Origin: Bacteroidota bacterium
GTDB taxonomy: Bacteria; Bacteroidota; Bacteroidia; Bacteroidales; GCA-2711565
Direction: 5' to 3'
DNA: 55,121 bases
Assembly: GCA_018816945.1 (NCBI GenBank)
Contig: JAHIVC010000085.1
Span: 1 to 55,121, forward strand
Shown here: one piece after another, positions 1-8,422 of the stretch
How the letters are laid out: every line of letters starts with the position of its first letter
Position numbering within the stretch: position 1 is the first letter of the stretch
Program-made: the position numbers and the translations under genes
The notes under the pieces: generated by a model
What the model saw: only the letters and a program-made list of their open reading frames with translations
The model's database searches: none
What the model was told of the DNA's origin: nothing

Positions 1-1
1 A

Positions 2-172
2 AATAATGAATGTTTATTGACAATCAACAAAACAATTAATAAACAAGAATTAGAGTTGGAATTAAATGGATTTATGTACAGATATAACTATCAAAGAAGG
101 CATTCTGCTTTAAATTATAATACCACTTTAGATAAACTGAAAAAAATCGTTAATTTGTTACCCGAATTATGA
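2..172 (+). CDS. IS transposase, C-terminal end (cut by the window edge)
   Basis: An open frame enters from the left edge and ends at TGA 170-172, giving about 56 residues. It contains YNYQRRHSALNYNT, which matches the end of the rve (DDE) integrase core seen in IS3/IS481-type transposases, where a YN..RPHSALGY motif precedes the C-terminus. Only the tail is visible, so the IS family, the catalytic DDE residues and the intactness of the element cannot be judged. The 78 bp after the stop may hold the IS end, but no partner inverted repeat is available in the window. Confidence 0.6.
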   Translation, partial: NNECLLTINKTINKQELELELNGFMYRYNYQRRHSALNYNTTLDKLKKIVNLLPEL

Positions 173-250
173 AGTATGACACTGCGGCAGGCAGGTGCTC
201 GATTTGACTAGTAATTATTCACTTTGGTATTTTAGACAGTCCTATAATTA

Positions 251-1675
251 ATGAAGCTGATGAATAAAAAATGGCAAACAGCGAAATATGTAATCTCAGA
301 TTTGATATCTGTTATTCTTTGCTGGCATTTTTTTTATTCATATTTTATTTTAAACAATACGCAGAGTGAGTTTTCATCATTCTTTTCATTAATCCAAAAT
401 TCCAACTATCTATATGGCTTAATTGGGTTTTCATTGATCTGGCTATTTCTATATACCATCATCGGTAATTACAGAAGAATATATCGTAAATCGAGATTAA
501 GCGAATTGGGCCAGAGTTTAATTGTATCATTTATTTGGACATTCGCCTTACTTTTTTATTTTGATAATTTACCAATAGGAGCTAAATATCAGCCTACATT
601 TATTTTGTTTTTAACACTTTGGTTGATATTTCTTGCGGTTAATTTTTTGCCCCGATTTTTTATTACCTCAATTACAGCCCATAAAATTCATAAACGTAAG
701 ATTGGGTTTAAAACCATCATAGTCGGTAATAATGGAAATGCGATTGAAATATATAAGGCACTTGAGAATCAAGAAAAATCAACCGGGAACATCATTGTTG
801 GCTTTGTAAATGTAAAACAGGATATTGCATATAAAATAGAAGAATACACCCCTCATCTGGGAAATTATAAAGAACTGAATGAGATTATAAAAAAATACAA
901 TATTGAAGAAATTATTATCGCTATTGAAAGAAATGAGCAGGAAACAGTTGATAATATTATTTCCATCATCGAGGATGCTGATATTATAATTAAAATTATT
1001 CCCGTCATGCAGGATTTCTTGATTGGTGCAGTCAGGGTTTCTTCCATTTTTAATGCGCCATTGATTCAGATTTCCCCTATCTTGATGCCTGCTTGGCAGC
1101 AGTCAATCAAAAGAATATTTGATATCGTAGTCTCAATTTTGGCAATGGTTTTATTAATTCCTGTTTATATGTTTGCTGCCATTGGTGTAAAAATTTCTTC
1201 TAAAGGGCCAATTATATATTCTCAGGAACGAATTGGTTATAAGGGTCGTCCGTTTATAATGCGTAAATTCAGATCCATGTATCATGATGCTGAAAAAGAC
1301 GGGCCACAACTTTCAAGTAAGATGGATAGCAGAATAACCAATTTTGGACGCTTTATTCGAAAAGTCCGAATTGATGAAATTCCTCAATTTTTCTCTGTTA
1401 TTAAAGGAGAAATGTCGATTGTTGGCCCTCGTCCAGAAAGGCAATTTTATATTGATAAAATTATGGAGCGTTCGCCTCACTATCGTTTATTAATGAAAGT
1501 GCGACCGGGGATTACGTCTTGGGGGCAGGTCGAGTATGGGTACGCCTCAACGGTTGATGAAATGATTGAAAGATTGAAATATGATATCTTGTATATTGAA
1601 AATATGTCCTTAGCCGTTGACTTTCGGATATTAATTTATACGATATTGATTGTATTTCAGGGCAGAGGAAAATGA
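251..1675 (+). CDS. Undecaprenyl-phosphate glycosylphosphotransferase (exopolysaccharide initiation)
   Basis: This 474-residue inner-membrane enzyme should transfer a sugar-1-phosphate to undecaprenyl phosphate as the first step of exopolysaccharide or O-antigen repeat synthesis. The N-terminal ~150 residues form about four hydrophobic segments, followed by a Rossmann-like CoA-binding domain (around 150-265) and a fifth membrane segment near 285-310. The C-terminal catalytic bacterial sugar transferase domain carries RKFRSM, the RIDEIPQF segment and GEMSIVGPRPE. Length and architecture match WcaJ/WbaP-type proteins. ATG 251 is used because the membrane domain starts at once after it. No other capsule genes adjoin it here, and the next gene is convergent. 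The exact sugar cannot be inferred. A second, shorter sugar transferase lies at 31595-32404. Confidence 0.9.
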   Translation: MKLMNKKWQTAKYVISDLISVILCWHFFYSYFILNNTQSEFSSFFSLIQNSNYLYGLIGFSLIWLFLYTIIGNYRRIYRKSRLSELGQSLIVSFIWTFALLFYFDNLPIGAKYQPTFILFLTLWLIFLAVNFLPRFFITSITAHKIHKRKIGFKTIIVGNNGNAIEIYKALENQEKSTGNIIVGFVNVKQDIAYKIEEYTPHLGNYKELNEIIKKYNIEEIIIAIERNEQETVDNIISIIEDADIIIKIIPVMQDFLIGAVRVSSIFNAPLIQISPILMPAWQQSIKRIFDIVVSILAMVLLIPVYMFAAIGVKISSKGPIIYSQERIGYKGRPFIMRKFRSMYHDAEKDGPQLSSKMDSRITNFGRFIRKVRIDEIPQFFSVIKGEMSIVGPRPERQFYIDKIMERSPHYRLLMKVRPGITSWGQVEYGYASTVDEMIERLKYDILYIENMSLAVDFRILIYTILIVFQGRGK

Positions 1676-1681
1676 GAAGTG

Positions 1682-2260
1682 TTAAATGCTGCCATTTTCT
1701 ATCATCATCACGATAAGTTCAATTAAGCTGTCCTCGCCTCTAGGGTCATATTTTTCTTTCAAATCATAACCAAATATTCGGGCAAATGCTTGATAAAAGA
1801 AAGCGGTAAAACCACCCCTGAGCTCTTTAACCAATTCAAAAGAACAATTTCCTGTTTCACGATCAATAAGCTTTATGAGAATTTTTCCTTGCGAAAAAGT
1901 CAACTGTTTTAAATCCTCGCCAAACTCATCCTTTAATTCTTGTTCGGCACGCTTTAGGATTTTTTTTTGTTCTTTCTCATCAGGAGTTTGTAAAAGAATA
2001 TCGTTATATTCCTTCAGTTTTAAACCGGCAATCTTGGCATATGGATAAACTTTTTTAACATTTCTTATGAATCGGGTCATCTGCCGAAATTCATTTTTTT
2101 CAACAATTCGGTATGCCGATACATTAACTTCTTTTAGTTGAACAACAGGAATGGTATCTCCATTAACTATTTTCGCATAAGAAACTACTTTTTTATCTTG
2201 AGCCATTACCTGGCTCAAGTTAATTAGGACAAAAAATAGTATTAGGATATGTTTTCTCAT
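1682..2260 (-). CDS. DUF4294 family secreted protein
   Basis: This is a 192-residue protein with a Sec signal peptide (MRKHILILFFVLINLSQVMA, cleavage expected before Q21). The mature part is highly charged, with YPYAKIAGLKLKEYND in the middle and a helical KE-rich stretch around 95-115, then RETGNCSFELVKELRGG. This pattern matches the DUF4294 family, which is essentially restricted to Bacteroidota and has no known reaction. It lies on the minus strand 99 bp downstream of clpX and could be at the end of the tig-clpP-clpX transcript, although no terminator or clear promoter was seen in the gap. Function unknown; a periplasmic location is inferred from the signal peptide. Confidence 0.75.
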   Translation of the reverse strand: MRKHILILFFVLINLSQVMAQDKKVVSYAKIVNGDTIPVVQLKEVNVSAYRIVEKNEFRQMTRFIRNVKKVYPYAKIAGLKLKEYNDILLQTPDEKEQKKILKRAEQELKDEFGEDLKQLTFSQGKILIKLIDRETGNCSFELVKELRGGFTAFFYQAFARIFGYDLKEKYDPRGEDSLIELIVMMIENGSI

Positions 2261-2359
2261 GACTAGATCAAATCAATATTTGTGCCAACGGAAGATTTCT
2301 TTCTGTTATTAATTGAGATGTGAAAATACGAATGAGTCAGATTGAAAAAAATAACAGGG

Positions 2360-3595
2360 TCAAGCCACTTTTAATTTTGATAGATTGGCCTTTACAAATT
2401 GTTGTTTTGCGTAAGAAAGACTAACATTCAAACTTTTCACTGATTTCTTTGAAGGTAATTCAAACATAGCATCCGTTAATATTGCCTCTACTATAGAACG
2501 CAAACCCCTCGCTCCTAACTTAAATTCAATTGACTTATCAACAATAAAATCAAGAACTTCTTTATCAAAAGAAAGTTTGATGTCATCCATCTCAAATAAT
2601 TTCACAAATTGTTTAACCAGTGCATTTTTGGGCTCGGTCAAAATTAGTCGGAGCGTGGCTCTCTCGAGCGGGTTTAAATGTGAAAGTACTGGTAACCTTC
2701 CAACAATTTCCGGAATAAGTCCAAATTTTTTAATGTCAGAAGGTGAAATGTACTGGAGTATCCGCTCTTTGTCAATATTGTCTTTTTCTTTGTCGGAACC
2801 ATAGCCAATCATATTGGTATTTAAACGGGATCCAATAATTTTGTCGATTCCATGAAATGCGCCTCCGGCGATGAATAAAATATTTGTAGTGTCAATTTTA
2901 ATCATTTTTTGCTCAGGGTGTTTTCTGCCACCTTGTGGAGGAACATTCACTTCCGAACCTTCAAGTAGTTTTAATAAAGCTTGTTGAACTCCTTCTCCCG
3001 AAACATCTCTGGTTATAGAAGGATTGTCGCTTTTTCGAGCTATTTTGTCAATCTCATCAATAAAAACGATGCCTTTTTCAGCAGCAGAAACATTGTAGTC
3101 GGCCACTTGAAGTAAACGAGTGAGTACATTTTCCACATCTTCTCCTACATATCCGGCTTCAGTTAATACTGTGGCGTCAGCAATGCAAAATGGAACATCC
3201 AGGAATTTGGCAATGGTTCTGGCCAAAAGCGTTTTTCCTGTTCCGGTATCTCCAACAATGAGGATGTTTGATTTTTCAATCTCAACTTCATCAATTTCGT
3301 CAACGGGTTGGGTAATCCTTTTATAATGGTTGTAAACTGCTACAGATAGGACTTTCTTTGCTTCGTCCTGTCCGATAACATATTTATCCAAATGAGCTTT
3401 AATTGCACTAGGTTTGCTAAGTTTAATCTCCGATAATTGATCATATTCTTTAGTAGAAAACTCCTCTCTAACGATCATCTGTGCTTGCTCAACACAATGA
3501 TTGCAAATATGAGCATTCATACCTGCGATCAGAATTCCGCTTTCTTCTTTAAGTCTACCGCAAAACGAACATTTATCAGGCGAATGTTTAGCCAT
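2360..3595 (-). CDS. clpX: ATP-dependent Clp protease ATP-binding subunit ClpX
   Basis: ClpX is the AAA+ unfoldase that feeds tagged proteins, including ssrA-tagged products of the SmpB pathway, into ClpP. The 411-residue protein has the N-terminal zinc finger (Cys9, Cys12, Cys31, Cys34), Walker A GDTGTGKT at 115-122, Walker [11 protein letters not shown], the sensor region and the C-terminal D2-small domain ([14 protein letters not shown]). Length is normal for the family. It lies 12 bp downstream of clpP in the same orientation, giving the usual tig-clpP-clpX order, with a shared promoter upstream of tig likely. Nothing degenerate was seen. Confidence 0.98.
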   Translation of the reverse strand: MAKHSPDKCSFCGRLKEESGILIAGMNAHICNHCVEQAQMIVREEFSTKEYDQLSEIKLSKPSAIKAHLDKYVIGQDEAKKVLSVAVYNHYKRITQPVDEIDEVEIEKSNILIVGDTGTGKTLLARTIAKFLDVPFCIADATVLTEAGYVGEDVENVLTRLLQVADYNVSAAEKGIVFIDEIDKIARKSDNPSITRDVSGEGVQQALLKLLEGSEVNVPPQGGRKHPEQKMIKIDTTNILFIAGGAFHGIDKIIGSRLNTNMIGYGSDKEKDNIDKERILQYISPSDIKKFGLIPEIVGRLPVLSHLNPLERATLRLILTEPKNALVKQFVKLFEMDDIKLSFDKEVLDFIVDKSIEFKLGARGLRSIVEAILTDAMFELPSKKSVKSLNVSLSYAKQQFVKANLSKLKVA

Positions 3596-3607
3596 AATTA
3601 AATTTTC

Positions 3608-4282
3608 TTAGTTTTTGTTCTTAATCAATACTTCATCAATCATCCCATATTCCTTTGCTTCATCTGCAGTCATCCAATAATCACGATCCGAATCTTTCCA
3701 AATTTTGGCATATTTCTGACCACTATGCTTAGCAATGATATCGTACAATTCCTTTTTAAGCTTTTGAATTTCCCTTGCTGTAATTTCAATATCCGAAGCT
3801 TGCCCTTCTGCGCCACCCATCGGTTGATGAATTAAAATACGAGAGTGTTTTAAGGCTGTTCGTTTGCCTTTTTCGCCGGCACATAATAATACAGCTCCCA
3901 TCGATGCTGCCATTCCGGTACAAATAGTTGCAATGTTAGATGAAATATACTGCATGGTGTCGTAAATGCCTAATCCGGCATAAACTGATCCCCCGGGTGT
4001 GTTAAGATAAATCTGGATGTCTTTTTTCGCATCAACAGATTCGAGAAATAATAACTGAGCTTGAATGATGTTGGCAACATAATCGTTAATTGGAACTCCC
4101 AGAAAAATGATCCTGTCCATCATCAACCTTGAAAAAACATCCATGGTGGCAATGTTCATTTGGCGTTCTTCAATGATGGTAGGAGAGATATAATTGCCAT
4201 AAACAGAAGTATATCTTTCTAATGTAAGGCTGCTTATTCCGCGTTCTTTGAGCGCGTATTTTTTAAATTCGTTGGAATCCAT
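3608..4282 (-). CDS. clpP: ATP-dependent Clp protease proteolytic subunit ClpP
   Basis: This is the serine-protease tetradecamer partner of ClpX. From ATG 4282 (MDSNEFKK) it is 224 residues with Ser127 in GMAASMG, His152 in IHQPMGG and Asp201 in the RDYWMTADEA segment, a complete catalytic triad. The frame can be extended two codons to a TTG at 4288, but the ATG is preferred. The first ~25 residues would include a propeptide of the kind ClpP removes on assembly. The gene lies 10 bp downstream of tig and 12 bp upstream of clpX, so translation from one transcript is expected. Confidence 0.97.
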   Translation of the reverse strand: MDSNEFKKYALKERGISSLTLERYTSVYGNYISPTIIEERQMNIATMDVFSRLMMDRIIFLGVPINDYVANIIQAQLLFLESVDAKKDIQIYLNTPGGSVYAGLGIYDTMQYISSNIATICTGMAASMGAVLLCAGEKGKRTALKHSRILIHQPMGGAEGQASDIEITAREIQKLKKELYDIIAKHSGQKYAKIWKDSDRDYWMTADEAKEYGMIDEVLIKNKN

Positions 4283-4292
4283 AATCAATTTC

Positions 4293-5645
4293 TTATTTAA
4301 TTTGTGTTGCTAATTTAACAAATTCTTCGTAATTGACTTCTTTCTTTACTTGCTTAATGTTCGATTTAAAGAAATCCAGAAGTTTTTTATCATAAAGCTG
4401 ATCGTAAATTTTTCTGACTTCCTCCTTGTTTTCCATGATAGAATTAACGATGGTATTCATGCGTTCGTCATTTTCTTCAGAACTTGTCATGGTCATATTC
4501 ATGAAATAACCTTTGATGTGATTTCTCACCTCTTCTTCTTTAACCTCTATACTATGTCCTTTAACAATTTTACTCTCGATCAACTGCCATTTTAATGATT
4601 TTATATAGCTATCGTATTGAAGTTCTAATTGTTCCGGCGTGACTTTACCCTGGTTATTTTCAAGCAACCATCTTTTCAGAAATTCATCAGGTACCGAAAT
4701 ATCTGCTTTTTCAATCAACATTTCAACCGCGTTGTTCATAAACTGACGATCGCTTTCTGACTGGAATGAGGTTTCAGCATCTTTTTTGATTCTTTCTTTC
4801 AACTGCTTTTCGTCCTCAATTTTATCCTGAGGATAAACTAATTTGAAAAAATCTTCATTCAGTTCAGCAAGTTCTGTTCTGTCGATTTCAGTAATGGTTA
4901 ATTGAATGTCGTTTTTAAAATCTGCTGCTTCAGCGGTGTTTAACCCAAGTAAGGCTGCCACTTCAATATCACTTTTAAGTGCCTTAGCAGGATTAAAGAT
5001 AATTTGATCGCCTTTTTTGGCACCAACAAATTTAGTCAAGGCAGTTTTTAATTTAATATTTTCGAGTTTTAGTTGAGATGAACCTTTTAATCCCCCTTCT
5101 ATCACTATTCCTTTTGTATCAACTTCAACAAAATCACCAAATAATTTATCTGATTCTTCTGCGGTTTCAGGTTTGCTTGTTTTTCCGTTTCGACCTCTTA
5201 AGTCTGATAGATATTTGTTTACGATATCTTCATCGGCTTTAATATTATAATAATTCACTTTGAATTTATCATCGAGGCTGATTTCAAATTGAGGAGTCAA
5301 GCCGATATCAAAAAAGAACTCAAATTTTTCTTGAGTGTCAAAATTCAATTCAGTGGTTTTTTCTGTATTCGGCAAAGGATAACCTAAAATGTCAATTTTA
5401 TTATCAATGATATACTGGTTGAGCGAATCAGAAATAAGTTTATTAACCTCTTCTGCTAAAACAGATTTCCCATACAATTTATTTATCATACCAAAAGGAA
5501 CCTTTCCGGGACGAAATCCGGGGACATTGGCTTTTTTCTGATAATCTTTTAATAAGGTCTTAACTTTTTCCTGATAATCTTCTTTTAAGAGTTCAATCTT
5601 AATGATTGCTGTAAGATCGCTTGTGTTTTCCTGAGTAATGTTCAT
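4293..5645 (-). CDS. tig: Trigger factor, ribosome-associated chaperone
   Basis: Trigger factor binds the ribosome exit tunnel and shields nascent chains. The start chosen is ATG 5645 (MNITQENTSD), giving 450 residues. The longer frame upstream adds 22 residues of non-family sequence that would span the promoter. The N-terminal ribosome-binding domain has the signature GFRPGKVP. A divergent central PPIase-like domain follows (around 150-250), then the helical C-terminal chaperone domain. The divergent FKBP segment is usual in Bacteroidota trigger factors. A TAnnTTTG promoter is visible about 30 bp upstream. The gene heads the tig-clpP-clpX cluster, linking folding to proteolysis. Confidence 0.95.
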   Translation of the reverse strand: MNITQENTSDLTAIIKIELLKEDYQEKVKTLLKDYQKKANVPGFRPGKVPFGMINKLYGKSVLAEEVNKLISDSLNQYIIDNKIDILGYPLPNTEKTTELNFDTQEKFEFFFDIGLTPQFEISLDDKFKVNYYNIKADEDIVNKYLSDLRGRNGKTSKPETAEESDKLFGDFVEVDTKGIVIEGGLKGSSQLKLENIKLKTALTKFVGAKKGDQIIFNPAKALKSDIEVAALLGLNTAEAADFKNDIQLTITEIDRTELAELNEDFFKLVYPQDKIEDEKQLKERIKKDAETSFQSESDRQFMNNAVEMLIEKADISVPDEFLKRWLLENNQGKVTPEQLELQYDSYIKSLKWQLIESKIVKGHSIEVKEEEVRNHIKGYFMNMTMTSSEENDERMNTIVNSIMENKEEVRKIYDQLYDKKLLDFFKSNIKQVKKEVNYEEFVKLATQIK

Positions 5646-5673
5646 TGAAAATTTGTTTTTGAAATTGGAGGTG

Positions 5674-5681
5674 CAAAGATA
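5674..5681 (-). promoter_or_regulatory. Bacteroidota -7 promoter element of tig
   Basis: The minus strand reads TATCTTTG, a match to the Bacteroidota -7 consensus TAnnTTTG, about 28 bp before the tig ATG. No well-spaced TTG -33 element was identified with confidence. It supports the shorter tig start, because the longer reading frame would begin upstream of the expected transcription start. Confidence 0.55.
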
Positions 5682-5716
5682 AATATAAAAATGATGCTGA
5701 TTGACTTTCAAATATT

Positions 5717-5752
5717 AAAAAAACCTTAGTGCCTTTTGGGACTAAGGTTTTT
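5717..5752 (-). terminator. Rho-independent terminator after tRNA-Leu
   Basis: Inverted repeat with arms CCTTAGT / ACTAAGG (5724-5730 and 5741-5747), flanked by an A-run and a T-run. On the minus strand it follows tRNA-Leu and ends in seven T residues, separating the tRNA from tig. Confidence 0.8.
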
Positions 5753-5759
5753 GATGTTG

Positions 5760-5841
5760 TGCGGATGAAGGGACTCGAACCCCCACGCCTCTCGGCACTA
5801 GATCCTAAGTCTAGCGCGGCTACCAATTACGCCACATCCGC
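5760..5841 (-). tRNA. tRNA-Leu (anticodon UAG)
   Basis: The minus strand folds as a class II tRNA. The acceptor stem is GCGGATG / CATCCGC, the anticodon stem CTAGA / TCTAG encloses loop CTTAGGA with anticodon TAG, a variable arm is present, and the T-arm contains GGTTCGAGTCC. The discriminator is A and no CCA is encoded. A TAnnTTTG promoter lies upstream and a hairpin terminator downstream, so it is probably a single-gene transcript. Confidence 0.95.
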
Positions 5842-5865
5842 ATAGGTGGTCATTTTTTTGGTCTG

Positions 5866-5873
5866 CAAATGTA
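5866..5873 (-). promoter_or_regulatory. -7 promoter element of tRNA-Leu
   Basis: The minus strand reads TACATTTG (TAnnTTTG consensus) about 25 bp before the mature tRNA-Leu 5' end, consistent with a short 5' leader removed by RNase P. Confidence 0.55.
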
Positions 5874-5959
5874 ATATTTTTTTATTGAAAAAAAACTAAT
5901 TTATTTCTGAATAATTAATGAATGATTTTGGATTGGAATTGTGTTTGTAAATTAGGCCC

Positions 5960-6249
5960 TAATCACTCAAGTTTCGCATATTATTTTTTTGAGCTCATAT
6001 CTGATAGTCAATGAAATATAATTTAATTTTGACCTTTGTGTCACTTTGTGGCTTCTTTGTGGTTCTTAGTGGCATAGCTAATAAGTTGTTACACAGAGCT
6101 GCACAAAGAAGTCACAGAGATACACAAAGAGGATTTTTGAACAGGAATGGAATCTTTATTTAACTGTATATCAATGGTATTGATGTTCAATAAAAATTTA
6201 ATTATTTGATTTTCACTAAATAGGTTTAACTGCGAAACTTGAGTTAATC
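5960..6249. mobile_element. MITE-like non-coding element with target-site duplication
   Basis: The 402-bp gap between tRNA-Leu and the permease gene holds this element and no gene. Perfect 14-bp terminal inverted repeats lie at 5965-5978 (ACTCAAGTTTCGCA) and 6231-6244. They are flanked by a direct TAATC at 5960-5964 and 6245-6249, as expected of a 5-bp target duplication. The 280-bp interior has a second, imperfect inverted repeat built from CTTTGTG units (6033-6068 and 6091-6132), so the whole would fold into a nested hairpin. There is no open frame of note. It is a non-autonomous element by all signs; the transposase family that would move it is unknown. Confidence 0.75.
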
Positions 6250-7482
6250 ATTTTTGCTTTTGATTCGGACATCCAATGCTTCACGCAAACTATTTCCTAG
6301 TAACATGAAAGCTAAAACCATCAACATGATTGCAATACCGGGCAATATTGCAAGGTAAGCAGAGTCCAAAATGATGTAGGCATAATTCTCTTTAATCATT
6401 GTTCCCCACGAAGGCATGGGTGGTTGTACGCCGATCCCCAGAAAACTTAATCCGGCTTCTATTAAAATTGCTGAGGCAAAATTGGCAGCTGAAATAACAA
6501 TGATCGGACTCATAATATTGGGCAGGATATGATTGAAGATGATCCGGAAATTAGTAAACCCCAGGGCCCTTCCGGCCTCAACAAATTCTTTCTCTCTGAT
6601 GGTGAGTATTTGCCCACGAACAATGCGGGCTACCTCAACCCACATGGTTAGTCCAACTGCGATGAAGACTTGCCAGAATCCTCTTCCCAATGCAAATGTA
6701 ATGGCTATGACTAACAATAATGTTGGGATGGACCATACTACATTGATGAGCCAAACAATGAGATGATCGACCCATGAACGGAAAAATCCGGCCAATGAGC
6801 CCAATAAAATTCCAATAATCAAGGCGATAGAAACCGAAATGAACCCAACTGATAAGCTGACTCTTGCACCAATCATCAAACGACTTAGATAATCTCTGCC
6901 ATAACGATCTGAACCTAAGATAAATATTTTTCGTTTCAGATTTTCGTTAACAATTAAATTTTGTAATTCTGCAATTGTCCTGTTTTTGAAAACCGAATCA
7001 ACTGTTAAATATGAAACAGTTTGTTCCGATTCATTATAAGAATAGGTATCCGGTAAAATTGCATCATAAACGTCGGCTAATAAATAAAAATATTCCTGTA
7101 AATCACCTATCAAGTCTTGGGTGTATTCATCAGTAATAATTTGATCAGCTTCAAATCGATAGTTGGAGTAAGAAATGGCATCATGATTTGTTGATTGACC
7201 AAAAAGCATTCGATTGAAGATGTTATTTCTTTTATATGTTTTATTTTGGGTGATTAGCAAAATATTTACACTGGTTCCTGGTTTTAGTGCTGCTAATTCC
7301 AATGATTGTGCATTTGCAAAAGGGGTTGAGTCGGGTGTTATAAGATATCCAAGGATACTTATGAGTAAGATGAGCAAGATAAATATCATCGAACCTATCC
7401 CAATTTTATTTTGTAATAGTTTCTTCCATGCTAATTTAGACAGGGAAGTTCCTGATATGTATTCTCTTTTTTGAAATAACAT
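6244..7482 (-). CDS. ABC transporter permease, DppC/OppC type
   Basis: This 412-residue inner-membrane permease belongs to a peptide/nickel-type ABC importer. An OppC N-terminal region with the first membrane helix (around 30-50) is followed by a periplasmic segment of roughly 150 residues before the binding-protein-dependent transport domain. It carries LGSDRYGRDYLSR and the EAA loop EAGRALGFTNFRIIFNHILP that docks on the ATPase. Classical DppC proteins are about 300 residues, so the periplasmic loop is enlarged. No partner permease, ATPase or binding protein lies next to it, so it is an orphan in this window. Its stop codon has been remade by the neighbouring MITE-like element: TA comes from the target duplication and the final A from the element end. 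Confidence 0.85.
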   Translation of the reverse strand: MLFQKREYISGTSLSKLAWKKLLQNKIGIGSMIFILLILLISILGYLITPDSTPFANAQSLELAALKPGTSVNILLITQNKTYKRNNIFNRMLFGQSTNHDAISYSNYRFEADQIITDEYTQDLIGDLQEYFYLLADVYDAILPDTYSYNESEQTVSYLTVDSVFKNRTIAELQNLIVNENLKRKIFILGSDRYGRDYLSRLMIGARVSLSVGFISVSIALIIGILLGSLAGFFRSWVDHLIVWLINVVWSIPTLLLVIAITFALGRGFWQVFIAVGLTMWVEVARIVRGQILTIREKEFVEAGRALGFTNFRIIFNHILPNIMSPIIVISAANFASAILIEAGLSFLGIGVQPPMPSWGTMIKENYAYIILDSAYLAILPGIAIMLMVLAFMLLGNSLREALDVRIKSKND

Positions 7483-7588
7483 TTTTTGAATAAAACGATT
7501 AATACAAATGTAGTTAAAAGGGCGGTTTAGGGTGTTTTATTGATAAAAAAATTGAATTAATTATTTTAATAAATGAAAATTATTATTG

Positions 7589-7596
7589 TATATTTG
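7589..7596 (+). promoter_or_regulatory. -7 promoter element of tRNA-His
   Basis: TATATTTG matches TAnnTTTG and lies 13 bp before the mature tRNA-His. No convincing -33 element at the usual distance was picked out. Confidence 0.5.
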
Positions 7597-7609
7597 CACT
7601 CCTAAAAAT

Positions 7610-7684
7610 GGTGATTGTAGCTCAGCTGGTTAGAGCACTGGATTGTGGTTCCGGGGGTCGTGGGTTCGAGTCCCATCATTCACC
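7610..7684 (+). tRNA. tRNA-His (anticodon GUG)
   Basis: Cloverleaf with D-arm TAGCTCAGCTGGTTAGAG, anticodon loop TTGTGGT (anticodon GTG) and T-arm GGGTTCGAGTCCC. The expected extra G at position -1 is encoded (7610) and faces the C discriminator (7684), the histidine identity pair. CCA is not encoded. The acceptor stem has one T-T mismatch. The 3' end is duplicated downstream (see the direct repeat). Confidence 0.95.
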
Positions 7685-7690
7685 CAAGAT

Positions 7691-7721
7691 TAAGAGAGTT
7701 CAATTTTGAGCTCTCTTTTTT
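7691..7721 (+). terminator. Terminator of tRNA-His
   Basis: Hairpin with arms AGAGAGTTCA and TGAGCTCTCT (one mismatched position), followed by a run of T residues, directly after tRNA-His. Confidence 0.75.
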
Positions 7722-7940
7722 ATTCGTGAAACTCAGATTTCAAAAACAGCCTGTCCTGCAGTTTGTGCGGGATAGTGAATTGAAATCTGTAAGATGAACG
7801 AATCCCGATAGCGCAGCGTATCGGGATAAATGAGTTTAAAATGTCTGCGGATGGGATGTACTCCGATGCTTGCATCGTCAATAAAAAGAATTTCCAAATT
7901 GATACCTCGTCAGCTTGCTGCTAGGCAGTTCATTTTTTAA
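7717..7940 (+). repeat. Structured intergenic repeat, copy A
   Basis: Shares three blocks with copy B at 13082-13260, in the same order and orientation: ATTCGTGAAACT; a 33-bp block at 7795-7827 that is identical in both copies and contains the CCCGATA / TATCGGG hairpin; and an AATTGATACC block followed by a short hairpin and AGTT-like/TCATT. Between the first two blocks each copy has its own hairpin of different sequence (here CAGATTTCA pairs with TGAAATCTG), so the fold is kept while the sequence changes. No protein is encoded. Similar intergenic repeats occur in Bacteroidota genomes, by recollection only. Confidence 0.6.
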
Positions 7941-8010
7941 TGGGACGAGAAGCCTGTCCGCCGGAGCTGCCGAAGGCAGAGAAGGAGGAAGTCCCATCAT
8001 TCACCCAAGA

Positions 8011-8042
8011 GTAAGAGGGTTCAATTTTGAACTCTCTTTTTT
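8011..8042 (+). terminator. Second copy of the tRNA-His terminator
   Basis: Part of the 55-bp duplication. The hairpin is changed at two stem positions, giving GTTCA / TGAAC pairing next to the loop, and it keeps the T-run, so it may still work. Confidence 0.5.
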
Positions 8043-8219
8043 ATTTGATATAATTTATGGTTATCGAAACTCTCATTAAAGTCAGTATATGAATTTATTA
8101 CAGAATTTTTGATAGTTCAACAAAACCTTATTTTTTTAAATTTTGAAATTATTTTTCCATAATAGGGTTACCTTTTGTGGTTTTATGGAATTAACTACAA
8201 AACTTAAAGATTAAATATC

Positions 8220-8402
8220 ATGGCTTTCAATTACTATTTAGACAACGTAGGGTTCATCTCAAGAAATAGCATCAAGGAAATTATAAATAATCCGGAATAT
8301 GGTTTTACAGGCTTTATGAGGAGAAACAGCGGAGAACCCGGAGCTTTTTGCTTCATTTCTTATCAACGAAAAACACTCAAACTTGATGTGATAACTCAAT
8401 AG
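8220..8402 (+). CDS. Small hypothetical protein (60 residues)
   Basis: No family recognised. A 60-codon frame starts at ATG 8220 and stops 21 bp before a strong bidirectional terminator, which is the layout of a free-standing small gene. The protein has mixed composition (FNYYLDNVGF at the start, GFTGFMRRNSGEPGAF in the middle), no signal peptide and no membrane segment. A TA-CC-TTTTG sequence upstream is close to the TAnnTTTG promoter motif but one base too long. It lies right after the duplicated tRNA-His region, so it may have arrived with the same event. Moderately likely to be real. Confidence 0.45.
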   Translation: MAFNYYLDNVGFISRNSIKEIINNPEYGFTGFMRRNSGEPGAFCFISYQRKTLKLDVITQ

Positions 8403-8422
8403 ACCTAACATACTTACTTAGC

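Larger units (their letters stand above)
7670..8045 (+). repeat. Duplicated tRNA-His 3' end plus terminator (55-bp direct repeat)
   Basis: Positions 7670-7724 (T-arm end, acceptor strand and terminator of tRNA-His) recur at 7991-8045 with 52 of 55 bases identical. The 266 bp between them contain copy A of a structured repeat. This is the arrangement left when an element integrates at a tRNA 3' end, with the distal copy as the other attachment site, but no integrase lies between or near the repeats. Slippage or recombination could also produce it. The 535-bp stretch from 7685 to 8219 holds no gene. Confidence 0.7.

Noticed and set aside
5599-5826. Minus-strand open frame overlapping tRNA-Leu and the tig start
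   Set aside because: It runs through the tRNA, the terminator and the tig promoter, so it cannot be a gene.
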